Of a stretch of 64,000 bases of DNA, positions 21,871-32,040 are shown piece after piece (the first letter of the stretch is position 1; every line of letters starts with the position of its first letter). Under the pieces are notes generated by a model. It was not told the origin of the DNA and did not search any database. It saw only the letters and a program-made list of their open reading frames with translations. Position numbers and translations under genes: made by a program. Origin of the DNA: Narthecium ossifragum (lineage: Eukaryota > Streptophyta > Magnoliopsida > Dioscoreales > Nartheciaceae); NCBI GenBank assembly GCA_963920575.1, contig OY986974.1:20254248-20318247 (forward strand), read 5' to 3'.

Positions 21871-22482
21871 TGTGTTCAGTTTTGTACTCAAACAGTGTAG
21901 TACATGAATGCTTTTTGAGGTGTATGAGTTGATTTAGAAGTACACAATTTGTGCTCAAACAATTGTGTTTGGAGTGAATGAATGCTAATGAGGTTTTGGT
22001 TACTATACTTGTGGTGACAAAAATTCTACACAACTGTGGAACGAGATACAGGTTATAGGTGTTGCTTCTGCTCATTTAGGAAGTGAAATCCACCAATCTA
22101 ACAGCAGGAAAAGAAGTCAAGCTGCTTTCCTCTTCCTACTAGATGTCAACAGTTCACTACACACCTGCAAGCTCACCCCAACATCCTCGTATGTTGTTGT
22201 ATTCTCAGAATACAAGAGGAATTGTACACAAATAGAGAGTGTATAAAGCACATTGCTCAAAAAAAGAGGATTGTACACATGAACAGGGGATATTGAAATT
22301 CATACTTAATGTAAAAATCTGTATACAGGGGATATTGAAATCTTAATTCACTGACATTCATACTAAAGCCATACATAAAGTAATGAACACTGATTAAATT
22401 ACAAAGATCACGATCACTGATTCAAGTTTGCTGCATGGTACAATCTTTTGCATAAAGGAACAATCTTCTGTAATTACAAATC
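21871..22482. other. AT-rich DNA, possible 3' UTR of the GRF gene
   Basis: No ORF of note. The GRF-type gene ends at 22483 on the minus strand, so its 3' UTR should extend leftwards here. No polyadenylation signal is assigned. Confidence 0.4.
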
Positions 22483-22981
22483 CTAGTGTAAAAAAATGAA
22501 AACCCACAGCAGCCCAATTGCCACAAACATGGCCTTCATCAAGAACGACATCTTCGAAGCATTTTTCTCCATCTTTTGCAGAATGATCAATGTCTCTGCC
22601 ATCTTTTCTTCAAGAGAGTTCATTCTGCACATCAGGACCTTTTCCAGTTCTTTGACTTGATATTTCAAGTCAAGAGTTGAGTGCTGGACATCATCCACCC
22701 ACCGGAAAAATCCACATCCTTGATCTTCGATGTTCTGGAATTAATAAAAAAATTGAGTATTATCTACCTAAAAAACATGAAATTTCTGTAAGATAAATGG
22801 TATAGCTTACACCTTATATCGTGGGCAGCCATAAAAAAACTCTTCCTTTGCTATGAGGACGATTGGAATGCCGAATGGTACATGGCTCTTGGTAATGGCA
22901 ACGAATAGTGGAAACTGAGTTGATTGAAGAGGATGGAGATGACGATGTAGAAGCTGCCCATCTATTGTTCGTCGTGGCCAT
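22483..22981 (-). CDS. Small GRF-type zinc-finger protein with coiled coil and C-terminal membrane segment
   Basis: Two exons on the minus strand: 22981-22813 and 22734-22483, with a 78-bp GT..AG intron. The ATG at 22979-22981 gives a Ser/Thr-rich N-terminus (MATTNNRWAAS), then cysteine-containing residues leading to FYGCPRYK | NIEDQGCGFFRWVDD. The FxGC...Y...CGFFxWVD pattern is the GRF zinc finger of many plant proteins of unknown role. A helical coiled-coil stretch follows (KYQVKELEKVLMCRMNSL), then a hydrophobic tail (FVAIGLLWVFIFLH), so it may be tail-anchored. A run of seven T just before the FYGC codons puts the upstream part one base out of frame; either a sequencing homopolymer error or a real frameshift. 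Expected length is about 139 residues. Function unknown. Confidence 0.65.
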
Positions 22982-23350
22982 GTTAAGGAGACATTCATAC
23001 TAAATCCAACATAGGATTTTTTTAAAGAGTTCTTGCTGACAAGGGCACTTAAATTCCTTGAACCAGCATATGGCACCCAACCAAATCTCAATTAAACACC
23101 ACCACCACCCACAACCAATCCTATCAAGCTATGGAAAAAAGACAACTTTAAGTAACTGGTGCGAATCTATCACATTCATTTCAAAGAAAAAACAAATATT
23201 ATGCACCTGTTCTACAACCGAGAAATGGACAAAAAACCAAATAATTTAGTATCATGTTTAAGGTGTTACCGCAAAAATTGGAAAAGCAATAATAAATCCA
23301 GAGAAGAATATTTATTTCGAATATTAAGAGAAGAATGCAAAGTTCCAGAT
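22982..23350. other. AT-rich upstream region of the GRF gene
   Basis: Region 5' of the GRF gene. No clear promoter element or further gene is identified. Confidence 0.35.
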
Positions 23351-23515
23351 TTTATCAGAGGCCAATAAGAAAAAGAAGAAATGGTGCATCATGTCTATTT
23401 TAAAGGGCAAACAAGGCAAGACAAAAGGAATTAAACTCATGAAAATAAATCTTGATTCAGAAAATAAGATTGAAGCTGCCCATCAGTACCATATTTGAGA
23501 AGTTTTAAGGTTCTG
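23351..23515. repeat. Right arm of the long-distance inverted repeat
   Basis: Inverted near-identical copy of 17518-17682. An extra segment (GCTGCCCATCAGTACCATAT and neighbours) interrupts it near 23475-23508. The insertion of a gypsy LTR at 23520 cuts it off, so the outer end of this arm is not visible. Confidence 0.8.
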
Positions 23516-23519
23516 AACC

Positions 23520-25096
23520 TGATAAGACGTGAAAAGTGCATAAATCACCCTTTTAACTTGGCCTTGTTAGTCTCCGAGCAAGGCCTTACTGATGGATTTT
23601 ACCCTATTACAGGTACAAGTGCCCTCAACGAGGATTGGATCAAGTTCCGAGCTTAAACGATGTCATTCGGGCCAGTTTTTATGAAGAAGATCGATCCTTT
23701 ATTGAAGGAGGATCGATCCTGTGAAGTACATCAAGAACAAAGCCAATCAGGACAACAAGGATCGATCCTATGTCATGAGAGGATCGATCACTTTTGCGCA
23801 TTTTCCAGTGACAGAACGCAAATTCTAGAGGATCGATCTTCACACATTGAGGATCGATCTTCATCGGGGTGCAACCAGCATTCAAGAAAGAAAAGATCGA
23901 TCCTTTCCTATAGGAGGATCGATCCTTCACGGGACCAGCGATCACACGAAGCGGAGGATCGATCCTCCACCCTATGAGGATCGATCCTTTGGTGCCAGCC
24001 GAGCAAAATCAATGGCCCAGATCTAATCCGAGGGGGGGGAGGCTTGCTTACTATAAATAGACCCCTTATGGGGGATTTGAGGGGTCTTCTCTTAGTTCTT
24101 TCTCCAGCCCTTCTAGGTTTCTTACCCAATTGAGAGGAGGACTTCTTGGAGGAAACCCATGGAAGGAGAGCTTCATCACCCTCCATCCATGGATCGATCC
24201 AAGATGAGTAGCTAACTTCCTTTCTCTTGGGATTTCCATGTAGTTGTAGGATTCTTTTGTAGTTTTCTTAGGGTTTTTGATATATAATCTTTGGGATTGA
24301 TCTATTGTATGGATTTGAGCATTATTTCTCTATCTTTGTACATGGATCTTATTTGTTGAATGGATGAATGCCTTTCTTTGGTATGAGCTAGGGCTTGTGC
24401 ATGATAGGTGTTTGTTGTTATGCCCCAATGAGTTGGATGTGCTAGAAATACATCCAATTACATTAGGATGATGATTAGCCCTAGATTAGAGATTAGGGAT
24501 GCTAGAACCATCCCTATCTCTCTAATCAAAGGATCCATTCTATCTTTCTCTTGCATTGGATTCGAGGTGCTAGAACCATCTCGATCCAATGCCCGATTCC
24601 ATACAATATCTTTTTCTTGCGACGAATCGATCTTAATCGAAGGTTCGTTAGCGACGATTGAAGCTAATCACTCATTCGTCGACTCTGTGAATGTGATTAT
24701 TTCCGGCGGATGATCCTAACCCGACTTCCGTCGAGCGATAAGTGAGGCTAATCACCCGCTAGTCGACTTCTAGATTTCGATCGTCCCAATTGGATTACAC
24801 ACCTCAATTCCTTATGAGGCTACATTAGAACCTACAATGAAATGGAGATCCCAAGACCTCTCTATATTAGTTATACTTCTCTTCACTTAGTTAATTACTT
24901 TAATAGTCATTAATCCAAAACCCAAATCATTTTAGCTAGTTGTTTGGAGTTATCTATCGAGTACGTTAGTCAATTCTCATTTCCCTGTGGATCGACTCGG
25001 ACTCCCGCTAACTACGTAGTAGTGAGTTAGGATTCGGTATAAATTGTAATCTTGACGCCCTAGTCGCTTTTAACGACGAGTGGTTTGGGCGCGTCA
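23520..25096 (+). repeat. 5' LTR of the gag-only gypsy element
   Basis: 1577 bp, from TGATAAGACGTG to GGGCGCGTCA. It carries a dense set of GGATCGATCC palindromes at 23684-24000 and a TATA box CTATAAATAG at 24051-24060. The segment after the TATA box should be transcribed (R-U5). The primer-binding site lies a few bases after the end. Confidence 0.9.
23684..24000. repeat. GGATCGATCC palindrome cluster in the gypsy LTR
   Basis: About ten GATCGATC-centred words in roughly 310 bp, several of them the perfect palindrome GGATCGATCC, at irregular spacing of 15-60 bp. The cluster is upstream of the TATA box, in U3. It is partly preserved in the 3' LTR (32210-32383), and a similar set recurs internally at 29168-29590. 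Confidence 0.88.
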
Positions 25097-25103
25097 AAGA
25101 TTT

Positions 25104-25121
25104 TGGCGCCGTTACCGGGGA
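25104..25121 (+). promoter_or_regulatory. Primer-binding site (probable tRNA-Asp type)
   Basis: TGGCGCCGTTACCGGGGA, seven bases after the LTR end. It is one base different from the TGGCGCCGTTGCCGGGGA site common in Athila/Tat elements, which is usually assigned to the 3' end of tRNA-Asp. Confidence 0.85.
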
Positions 25122-25358
25122 CTTGATGAGTTGAATTTCTTACTAGATAAATTGCTTCCTTCAATTAGGTTGTTCTATTTTCTTTTATTACAAAATACCA
25201 AAAATAGAACGTTGCTTATATTGTATATCTTTTTGTGGTTGTAGGTGAAGCTTCCGAGCGGCGAAGCGACTCATCTACGGGGGAAGATACAAAGTTCTTG
25301 GACCAGCCCACTGTAATGTATCTCTTACCTTGTATGGTCCAAGTTCTCATATGTGTGA

Positions 25359-27899
25359 ATGAGTGTGCATGAGGATTCGGATCTGGATATTACATTGCAA
25401 GCATTCTTAGACTCTAGGAAATCTTCAAACGTTTTCTTGCATAAGGAATCACCACCTTTGAAAGTCATGGATAATCCCAACCCGGACCTCAATCCCAATG
25501 CCAATCCCATCCTGAACCGTAGGAGTATGAGGGATTATTATGTCCCTACTACCTTTGCACCCACGTCGGGTATTCAACAACCCATTGTTCAAGCCGCACA
25601 CTATGAGTTTAAGCCTCAATTCCTTCAATTCCTTCCAAACTTTCACGGCTTGAGTAATGAGGACCCCTACTATCACCTAGAAGATTTTCTTGAAAAGAGT
25701 TCCACGGTCAAAATTCCAAACTTTACCGAGGATGCAATGAGATTAAAGTTGTTCCCATTTACCCTAAAGGGCAAGGCCAAGCATTGGTTAGGATCCCTTG
25801 AGCCCCAAACGATCATCACATGGGACCAATTACAAAGTGCTTTCCTAGAAAAATTCTTCCCCATAGCAAAGACTCATGAAATGAGGACCCAAATAGCGAC
25901 TTTCCGTCAAGAAGATGACGAACCTTTTCATGATGCTTGGGATAGGTTTAAGGAGCTTCTTAAGAAATGCCCACATCATCAAATTCCAAAGTGGTCTCTT
26001 GTTGATTATTTTTACAATGGCCTTAGAATACGTCATCAACAAGATGTTGACACCGCTTGTGGTGGGGTGTTCATGACAAATCCATATGAGGACTCATGGG
26101 TTCTATTTGGAAAGCTTGCCATTAACTCTCAAAACCATGCCTACACTTCAAGAAATGTTAGGGATACTTCAAGTCCTAAGGGACAATCCAACCCTAGAGG
26201 AGTTTTAGAGTTATCCAAAGCCACCCATGTTTCACAACAAATTGATACTCTAAGTAGGAAATTTGATCAAGTTCTTGCTCATTCTTTGAATCAAATTCCT
26301 ACTCCTTCTTCATCGAGCTACCCACTCAATTCTCCATCATTGGGAGAACTTTGCTTCCTATGTTCAACTCCCGGCCACGTAGTTACCGATTGCCATTTGG
26401 CCGGTGAGTATCCAAAGCTCGTGCAAGAGCATATCAATGCGGTTTTCAATCAATCCAAGCCTACCTATGACCCATACTCAAATACGTACAATCCCGGTCT
26501 TAGGGATCATCCAAATTTCTCATGGAGAAATCCCGGGCAACAACCTCCAAATGCATACAATCCTAGGCCTCCAATTGCGGGCAATCAAGCCCCAAGCTAT
26601 CCTCCTATGTATCAAGCGCCATATCATTCTAACCAACCTTCACAACATCAAACCACCTACCGGCCACCTCAAGCTCCTCATGCATATCCACCTCAAGTGC
26701 CAAGTTATCCTCAATCATCTCATCTTTCAAATTGGAATCAAAGGCCACCTGGGCCTTCCCCATACCAAGTTCCCTATCAAGCACATCAAGCTCCTCAAGC
26801 TCCAAAACATGATCCTTGTATTGAGGAAAGGCTTCTCAAGGCCTTGGACTCTTTTGAGACAAGCACCCAACTCTTACATTCTCATTCTCAATCCATTGCA
26901 AAGTTGGAAGTGCAAATAGGCCAATTGGCCAACACTATGGCAAGAAGGGAGGAGGGTAGACTTCCTAGTCAACCCATAGAAAACCCTAAAGGCCAACATT
27001 TTGTCGATTCCACTCACGAGGAAGTGCAAGCGGTCACTACCCTCCGAAGTGGAAAGATTTTTCCTAATGTTGAGATGCCCAAAGACACCACATTAGAGCA
27101 AGAGCATGAACCTCATTGGTCTACTTCAATGAAAGACTCTCAAGCATCACATCATCATACCCCCCATGATTCTTCAAGTCCATTGCCATCTTTTAAGGAA
27201 ACTGAGCCTACTTTACTCGATCCATTACCAACCAAAGTATACATTCCTAAGGCTCCATACCCTCAAGCACTAGTTGATCCTCAAGCCACATCCCAACCTT
27301 GGAAGAGTGGCAAGTATCAGGAGATGCTAGAACTTTTCAAGAAAGTCTACATCAACCTTCCCTTGTTAGATGCCATCAAGCAAGTGTCTTCTTATGCCAA
27401 ATTCTTAAAAGACTTGTGTACCCATAAGAGGCAATCCAAATCTCACGTCTCCAAAAAGCTCTTCCTAACTGAGCAAGTTAGCTCTATTCTTCAACTCGAT
27501 CTACCTCCGAAATTGAGAGACCCCGGCATTCCTATCATTTCTTGCATCATAGGAGATCAATTGATTGAGGGGGCTCTTCTTGATTTAGGAGCTAGTGTGA
27601 ATCTTATGCCCTACTCCTTGTTCTATAAGTTTGGCTTAGGAGAGCTCAAGCCGACCTCGATGACTTTGCAATTGGCCGATAGATCTATCAAAACACCACG
27701 GGGTGTTCTTGAAGACATATTAGTCAAGGTCGATAGATGTGTTTTCCCGGTCGATTTCGTTGTACTTGACATGGAACCGGGTCTTAGACATAGGAAGTCC
27801 ATTCCCATCATACTTGGACGACCATTCTTGGCTACGGCCAATGCATGCATCAATTGTAGGAGTGGCATCATGACCGTTACCTCGGGAATATGGAGTTGA
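25359..27899 (+). CDS. Gag-protease polyprotein of Athila-like gypsy element
   Basis: 846 codons from the ATG at 25359. Residues about 85-270 form the retrotransposon gag domain (AHYEFKPQFLQFLPNFHGL, LKLFPFTLKGKAKHWLGSL, WDRFKELLKKCPHHQIPKW, DTACGG). A CCHC zinc knuckle CFLCSTPGHVVTDC lies near residue 331. A Pro/Gln/Tyr-rich linker follows. An aspartic protease starts near residue 739 (LLDLGASVNLMP), with LADRSIKTPRG, and ends with ILGRPFLATANACI. No stop or frameshift occurs inside, so particle protein and protease could be made. The frame ends at TGA just after the protease, where related elements normally read on; the following ORF overlaps in another frame, consistent with loss of one base near 27875. 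Confidence 0.92.
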   Translation: MSVHEDSDLDITLQAFLDSRKSSNVFLHKESPPLKVMDNPNPDLNPNANPILNRRSMRDYYVPTTFAPTSGIQQPIVQAAHYEFKPQFLQFLPNFHGLSNEDPYYHLEDFLEKSSTVKIPNFTEDAMRLKLFPFTLKGKAKHWLGSLEPQTIITWDQLQSAFLEKFFPIAKTHEMRTQIATFRQEDDEPFHDAWDRFKELLKKCPHHQIPKWSLVDYFYNGLRIRHQQDVDTACGGVFMTNPYEDSWVLFGKLAINSQNHAYTSRNVRDTSSPKGQSNPRGVLELSKATHVSQQIDTLSRKFDQVLAHSLNQIPTPSSSSYPLNSPSLGELCFLCSTPGHVVTDCHLAGEYPKLVQEHINAVFNQSKPTYDPYSNTYNPGLRDHPNFSWRNPGQQPPNAYNPRPPIAGNQAPSYPPMYQAPYHSNQPSQHQTTYRPPQAPHAYPPQVPSYPQSSHLSNWNQRPPGPSPYQVPYQAHQAPQAPKHDPCIEERLLKALDSFETSTQLLHSHSQSIAKLEVQIGQLANTMARREEGRLPSQPIENPKGQHFVDSTHEEVQAVTTLRSGKIFPNVEMPKDTTLEQEHEPHWSTSMKDSQASHHHTPHDSSSPLPSFKETEPTLLDPLPTKVYIPKAPYPQALVDPQATSQPWKSGKYQEMLELFKKVYINLPLLDAIKQVSSYAKFLKDLCTHKRQSKSHVSKKLFLTEQVSSILQLDLPPKLRDPGIPIISCIIGDQLIEGALLDLGASVNLMPYSLFYKFGLGELKPTSMTLQLADRSIKTPRGVLEDILVKVDRCVFPVDFVVLDMEPGLRHRKSIPIILGRPFLATANACINCRSGIMTVTSGIWS

Positions 27900-28903
27900 A
27901 ATTAAATATTTTTGATGCTGCTAAACAATCTATGCATGGGAATGAATGTTTTATGGTCGACTCTTTAGTGGATGATGATATTGTTGATGAATGCATAAAT
28001 GATGTGATGGTTGCTAATGTTGATAGAGATGATGCTTGTGAATCATTTGTCGATGCTTGGAATGATTATGATGATGAGGAATGCTTGAATGGGTCACTTG
28101 GTAATGATGAAGAGGTTGATGATGATTGTTATGATATTAATCTTCCGGTATATCAATCATTCTACGAAGACATACCTAATTATGAAGAGCATGTTTGTGA
28201 TATCAATATGCTGGTCTATGAAGTTTTTGGTGAGGATATATCAATTTTTGGGGACTCCTATGATGTTAATATGCCTATCTATGAGGTGTTTTGGGAGGAC
28301 GTAACTAATGTTGATGAGCCGAGTTTGATTGTTTTTCAAGAAAGGTTATCGATCTCTCATGATTGTGATGATGAAGGCCAATATATGTTGCCGGCATTAG
28401 AGACTTTTGAAGTTTTGGATGAGGTCTTGCCCATTCTTGAATATGATTACATAGGTAATGATTGTGTGACCCCTTGGTGGAGGCATGACTTTGACTTGTC
28501 GCCTTCTATATCTTCCTCCACAATAATTTCTGCCACAATACTATCATTGCCCATCTCGAATGCCATCCCATTCCCCGTGTTCATGCATACATTCATTGGG
28601 CCTTATAATACCTTTAATTTCTGCCACAATACTATCATTGCCCATCTCGAATGCCATCCCATTCCCCGTGTTCATGCTAAAATGGACATAAATTTCAAAT
28701 GGCTTGTGATGAAAGAAACATGGTTTTATCATTGGCATTTAAATAAAGTTCTTCGAAAATGGCTTCGTTCTCGCATTTCTAGATGCTACCATCATTTAGA
28801 GGGGACATCGGAATATTTGGGTGAGCTTGCATTGTGTCGAGCTAGAGACGGTAAATCAAGCGCTTGGTGGGAGGCAACCCATCCTTTCTTCGTATTTTTC
28901 TGA
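27890..28903 (+). CDS. Acidic repeat ORF downstream of protease (replaces pol)
   Basis: The frame overlaps the protease end by 10 bases, and its N-terminus (MELKLNIFDAAKQSMHG) looks like the normal continuation past the protease. The next 150 residues are very acidic (DDDIVDECINDVM, NDYDDEECLNG) and contain three diverged repeats of the form YDINLPVYQSFYEDI, CDINMLVYEVFGEDI and YDVNMPIYEVFWEDV. The last third holds a 62-bp direct repeat and ends near CRARDGKSSAWWEATHP, the phrase that follows pol in related elements. No reverse transcriptase, RNase H or integrase motif is present. Whether it is expressed, for instance by frameshifting from gag-protease, is unknown. Confidence 0.6.
   Translation: MELKLNIFDAAKQSMHGNECFMVDSLVDDDIVDECINDVMVANVDRDDACESFVDAWNDYDDEECLNGSLGNDEEVDDDCYDINLPVYQSFYEDIPNYEEHVCDINMLVYEVFGEDISIFGDSYDVNMPIYEVFWEDVTNVDEPSLIVFQERLSISHDCDDEGQYMLPALETFEVLDEVLPILEYDYIGNDCVTPWWRHDFDLSPSISSSTIISATILSLPISNAIPFPVFMHTFIGPYNTFNFCHNTIIAHLECHPIPRVHAKMDINFKWLVMKETWFYHWHLNKVLRKWLRSRISRCYHHLEGTSEYLGELALCRARDGKSSAWWEATHPFFVFF
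28525..28677. repeat. 62-bp direct repeat, period 91 bp
   Basis: 28525-28586 and 28616-28677 are identical by eye (both contain CATTGCCCATCTCGAATGCC and end CCCCGTGTTCATGC). The duplication lies inside the acidic ORF; the 91-bp period is not a multiple of three, so the two copies are read in different frames. Confidence 0.9.
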
Positions 28904-29240
28904 ATTTGTTTGCTATTTCTTCTTTGCATGATTGATTGCTTTTCCATTATTTGCATGTTTGATTTTGGTGTGTTTTTGAATTGATCTTTGTTGAAATAAT
29001 TGTGATGTCAAGATGGTATGTTGAATTTGTGGGATGATTGATGCGTTGTCTGGTTTTGAGGGTTTTTATTATGGTTTTTTAACGCCTGAGGAGCCTAGTA
29101 TTCATGCTTGAGGTGTGTGGAGCGAATTCCCAGGTCTTCAACCCAGTTTTGCAGTTTAATACATAAAAGATCGATCCTCCAAGCGGAGAGGATCGATCCT
29201 TTATGTCCGATTAAATTTAAGCTAGAACCTGGGGTAGAAG

Positions 29241-29384
29241 GATCGATCCTTCCATACCCAATGATCGATCCTTTTTGCGAATTTATTCGTGACAGGGGGA
29301 TGGTTCTTGGGTGATCGATCCTTCCATACCCAATGATCGATCCTTTTTGCGAATTTATTCGTGACAGAGGGATGGTTTTTGGGT
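29241..29384. repeat. 72-bp tandem duplication with GATCGATC words
   Basis: Two copies of a unit containing GATCGATCCTTCCATACCCA, ATGATCGATCC and TTTATTCGTGACAG follow each other directly. Few differences are seen. Confidence 0.88.
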
Positions 29385-29845
29385 GATCGATCCTTTATCA
29401 CTTGAAGATCGATCCTACTCGCTTGTACACGTCAGCACGACTTAAGTTAGAACCGTTATGATGCTGCCACGTGGCAAAAGATCGATCTTCCTCTTGCCAA
29501 GGATCGATCCTTTGCGGGGTTTTGTAAAAAAAATTTTTATATCGGCTGAGGACCAACTTAGGGCTCATAAGCCCTAAGATCGATCCTCCCCCCTTTCTTC
29601 CCTCAAGCGACCGCCGCCGCCTCTCGTCGTCTCCGTCTCCGACCAAATCGCGCCCCCCCCCCCCCACCTCCCAGTGCCTCCACAACCCCTCCCCTTCACT
29701 CCTCTTCCCTCAATCGACCCCGCGGCGTCCACATTGCATCACCTCCGCCCACCGGCTGCGCCTCATCTTCCAAGCTCATCGTCGCCGGCCACCTTCGTCG
29801 TTCCCCTTCACCCCAAGCCGACCTCATCCTCTATACTCACCTCCG

Positions 29846-30205
29846 ATGGGTCGCAAGCCAACCACTGCCTCCAAGAAGGCAGCCGAGAAGGGCAAGGCCG
29901 TCGCTTCGTCTTCCACACCACCGGCACGACCTCCCTCCGCACCTTCAACGAGACCTCCGGCGCTTCCGGCACCTCCACGGCAATCTTCTTCCCCTCCGGC
30001 TTCACCATCTCCCCCGCGAGCTTCCATTCGTCCACTCTCCTCCTCCGCCGGTCACCGCTTTCGTGCCCTACCGACCTCTTACCTTCCCAGAACCGAGACC
30101 CCAGGGATGATACATGTCCTTCCAGCTCAGCGGTTTGCATGTCGTCTGGATGCTTGCTTGGTTGCACGTTTACCTTTTAGGTTTCTTGCATCTAGAGACA
30201 TGTAG
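29846..30205 (+). CDS. GC-rich Lys/Pro/Ser ORF inside gypsy element, unrecognised
   Basis: 119 codons from ATG; the N-terminus MGRKPTTASKKAAEKGKAVA is basic and is followed by a Pro/Ser/Ala-rich stretch. Similar basic openings are common in proteins of plant retroelements. No domain is recognised, and the ORF may be an incidental open frame in GC-rich DNA: overlapping ORFs exist in other frames. Confidence 0.3.
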   Translation: MGRKPTTASKKAAEKGKAVASSSTPPARPPSAPSTRPPALPAPPRQSSSPPASPSPPRASIRPLSSSAGHRFRALPTSYLPRTETPGMIHVLPAQRFACRLDACLVARLPFRFLASRDM

Positions 30206-31244
30206 TACTAGGGGCTTGTTTTTGTTGATAGACTGTATCTAGGGGTATATTCTGTATTTTCTGGATGGTCGGAGTGTATCTCTTTTTGTGATCGGAGGGT
30301 GGGTAACTTTTTGTATTCCATTACTCTACTTGTGTATTTGGTTAACATCATTGAGAGTGGATATATATATACATGATTTTTGGTATGGGGATGTGCCCCG
30401 GGTGTGGATGTATGTGGATGTATGTGGATGTATGTATATGAATGTGAATGTATGGTTGTAAATGATGGTTGGAGTTGTTACATTTTTGTATTTCAATTTG
30501 AATGAATCTTGGATGCAAATGGCATCTTTGTACAGCCCTTGGGCGTATTGAATAAATAGAGGGAATGCTGCCCAATTTTTCTCGAAATTTTTCATATATA
30601 TTCTTTGATTTCCATAATGCTATGGGTGGTATTTCCTCTATATTTTTACAGGGCATACGAGCTATGGATAGCAACGCAAAATACGACATTTTGACATCAC
30701 AACAATACGGTTTTTCACGACTAACCTTGACCCTAACTCCTTTTCTACCTTTTGTCAAGGTTACATTTTCGTCCATCTCATCACAAGGTTATCTCTACAC
30801 CTTACCCTTCTTCCGTGCTTGAGGACAAACCCGCTTAAGTTAGGGGGTATGATTGCATCATGTTTATTGATAACCTGTGATCGATCTACAGTTAGTCATA
30901 CGTTTATTTGATTGGTAAATATGCGAAAAAATTTCAACTCTTATGCTAGCATGGATGACTATTGCATAATTCATCTTCATTCTCATGCTTTGTAAAATTT
31001 GGCAAATCACTTCATGAGTAGTGTTATTCTTCCACTTTAATTCTTCTTGCCATGCATTAAGGACATTTAAGTGATCCAATCCACTTGTGCACTTACACTT
31101 GTATGAGGGGGCAAGTAGTTGTTGATTGGGGGACCTTGATAGATTGGGAGTCCAAAGCTATTTACACTCGATTGAGATGACTTGTAGTAGGGTTCGAAGC
31201 CAAGTTAGAGGCCGAGAGCCAGGTTAATAAAAGTGACTAGTCTT

Positions 31245-31580
31245 GATTCGTAGCCTTCTAGGCTCGAGTAGTTAGATCCGAGGGGTGCTTCAACACCTAA
31301 TGCCCCAAAGCCATCTGGCTTGGGAGTCATTGATCTAACACTCGTTAAATGGGCCTAGTAGAAAGCTTAAGGGATCAAGGCATTGCACGGTCACACTAGT
31401 TTCAAATAAAAGCTTGTTGGTCAGCTGTGATTCGTGGCCTGCTAGGTTCGGGAAATTAAGCCCGATGGGTGCCTCAACACCTAGTGCCTTTAGGTCATCT
31501 GACCGAGGAGCCACTGGCCCAAATCTCGTTACATGGGCTTAGTAGAAAGCCTAAGGGATCATGACATTGCACGACCATTG
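31245..31580. repeat. Diverged tandem repeat, unit about 184 bp
   Basis: Two copies share GATTCGT.GCCT.CTAGG, GGGTGC.TCAACACCTA.TGCC, ATGGGC.TAGTAGAAAGC and AAGGGATCA in order, with many substitutions between. Paired blocks of this kind occur in the 3' non-coding part of Athila-related elements. Confidence 0.75.
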
Positions 31581-32030
31581 GTTTTAGTCAAAAAAAAAAA
31601 AAGAGAAGAAGAAGAACAAAGATTTTATAAAACTTGTCATTTGTTCGACCGGTGTAAAATGCTAAGGATGTCTAGTTTTGATTGGAACCCTACTTGAATG
31701 ACTATGAGACCCCGAATGCTTGAGTAGCAACTCTCTCTACACGGATCGCTTAGATGAGCTTTAATCTTGTTCAAGTGCTTTGAAGTGTTTGAATGATGCT
31801 ATTGATGGAATTATTCGCTTGCATTTTACTTGTGCTATGGGTTGACGGATGGAGCTATGCATTTGAATCTATGTGTGCATATGAATGAATTTTGATCGTA
31901 TAAGAACCGAAGCTACATGAGAAGTGACTAATTATTGATCGGGGGATTGCTCTTTTTGAGTATCTTATTTCTTCTCTTTCCTTTCTAGTTATTTCTCTTT
32001 TGCTTTGCTCGAGGACTAGCAAAGTTCAAG

Positions 32031-32040
32031 TTAGAGGGTG
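32031..32040 (+). promoter_or_regulatory. Polypurine tract next to the 3' LTR
   Basis: TTAGAGGGTG lies immediately before the 3' LTR start (TGATAAGACG at 32041), the position of the plus-strand primer. A similar AGTTAGGGGGTATGATTG occurs at about 30837. Confidence 0.6.

Larger units (their letters stand above)
28904..32030 (+). other. Long non-coding 3' part of the gypsy element
   Basis: Mostly AT-rich and without domains. It contains GATCGATC words (29168-29590), a 72-bp tandem duplication (29241-29384), a GC-rich ORF (29846-30205), TATG/GGATGTATGT repeats near 30405-30450, and a diverged tandem repeat at 31245-31580. Confidence 0.6.

Noticed and set aside
23684..24000. CRISPR-like array reading of the spaced GATCGATC words
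   Set aside because: Repeats are only about 10 bp, palindromic and irregularly spaced, inside a plant LTR. They are not CRISPR.
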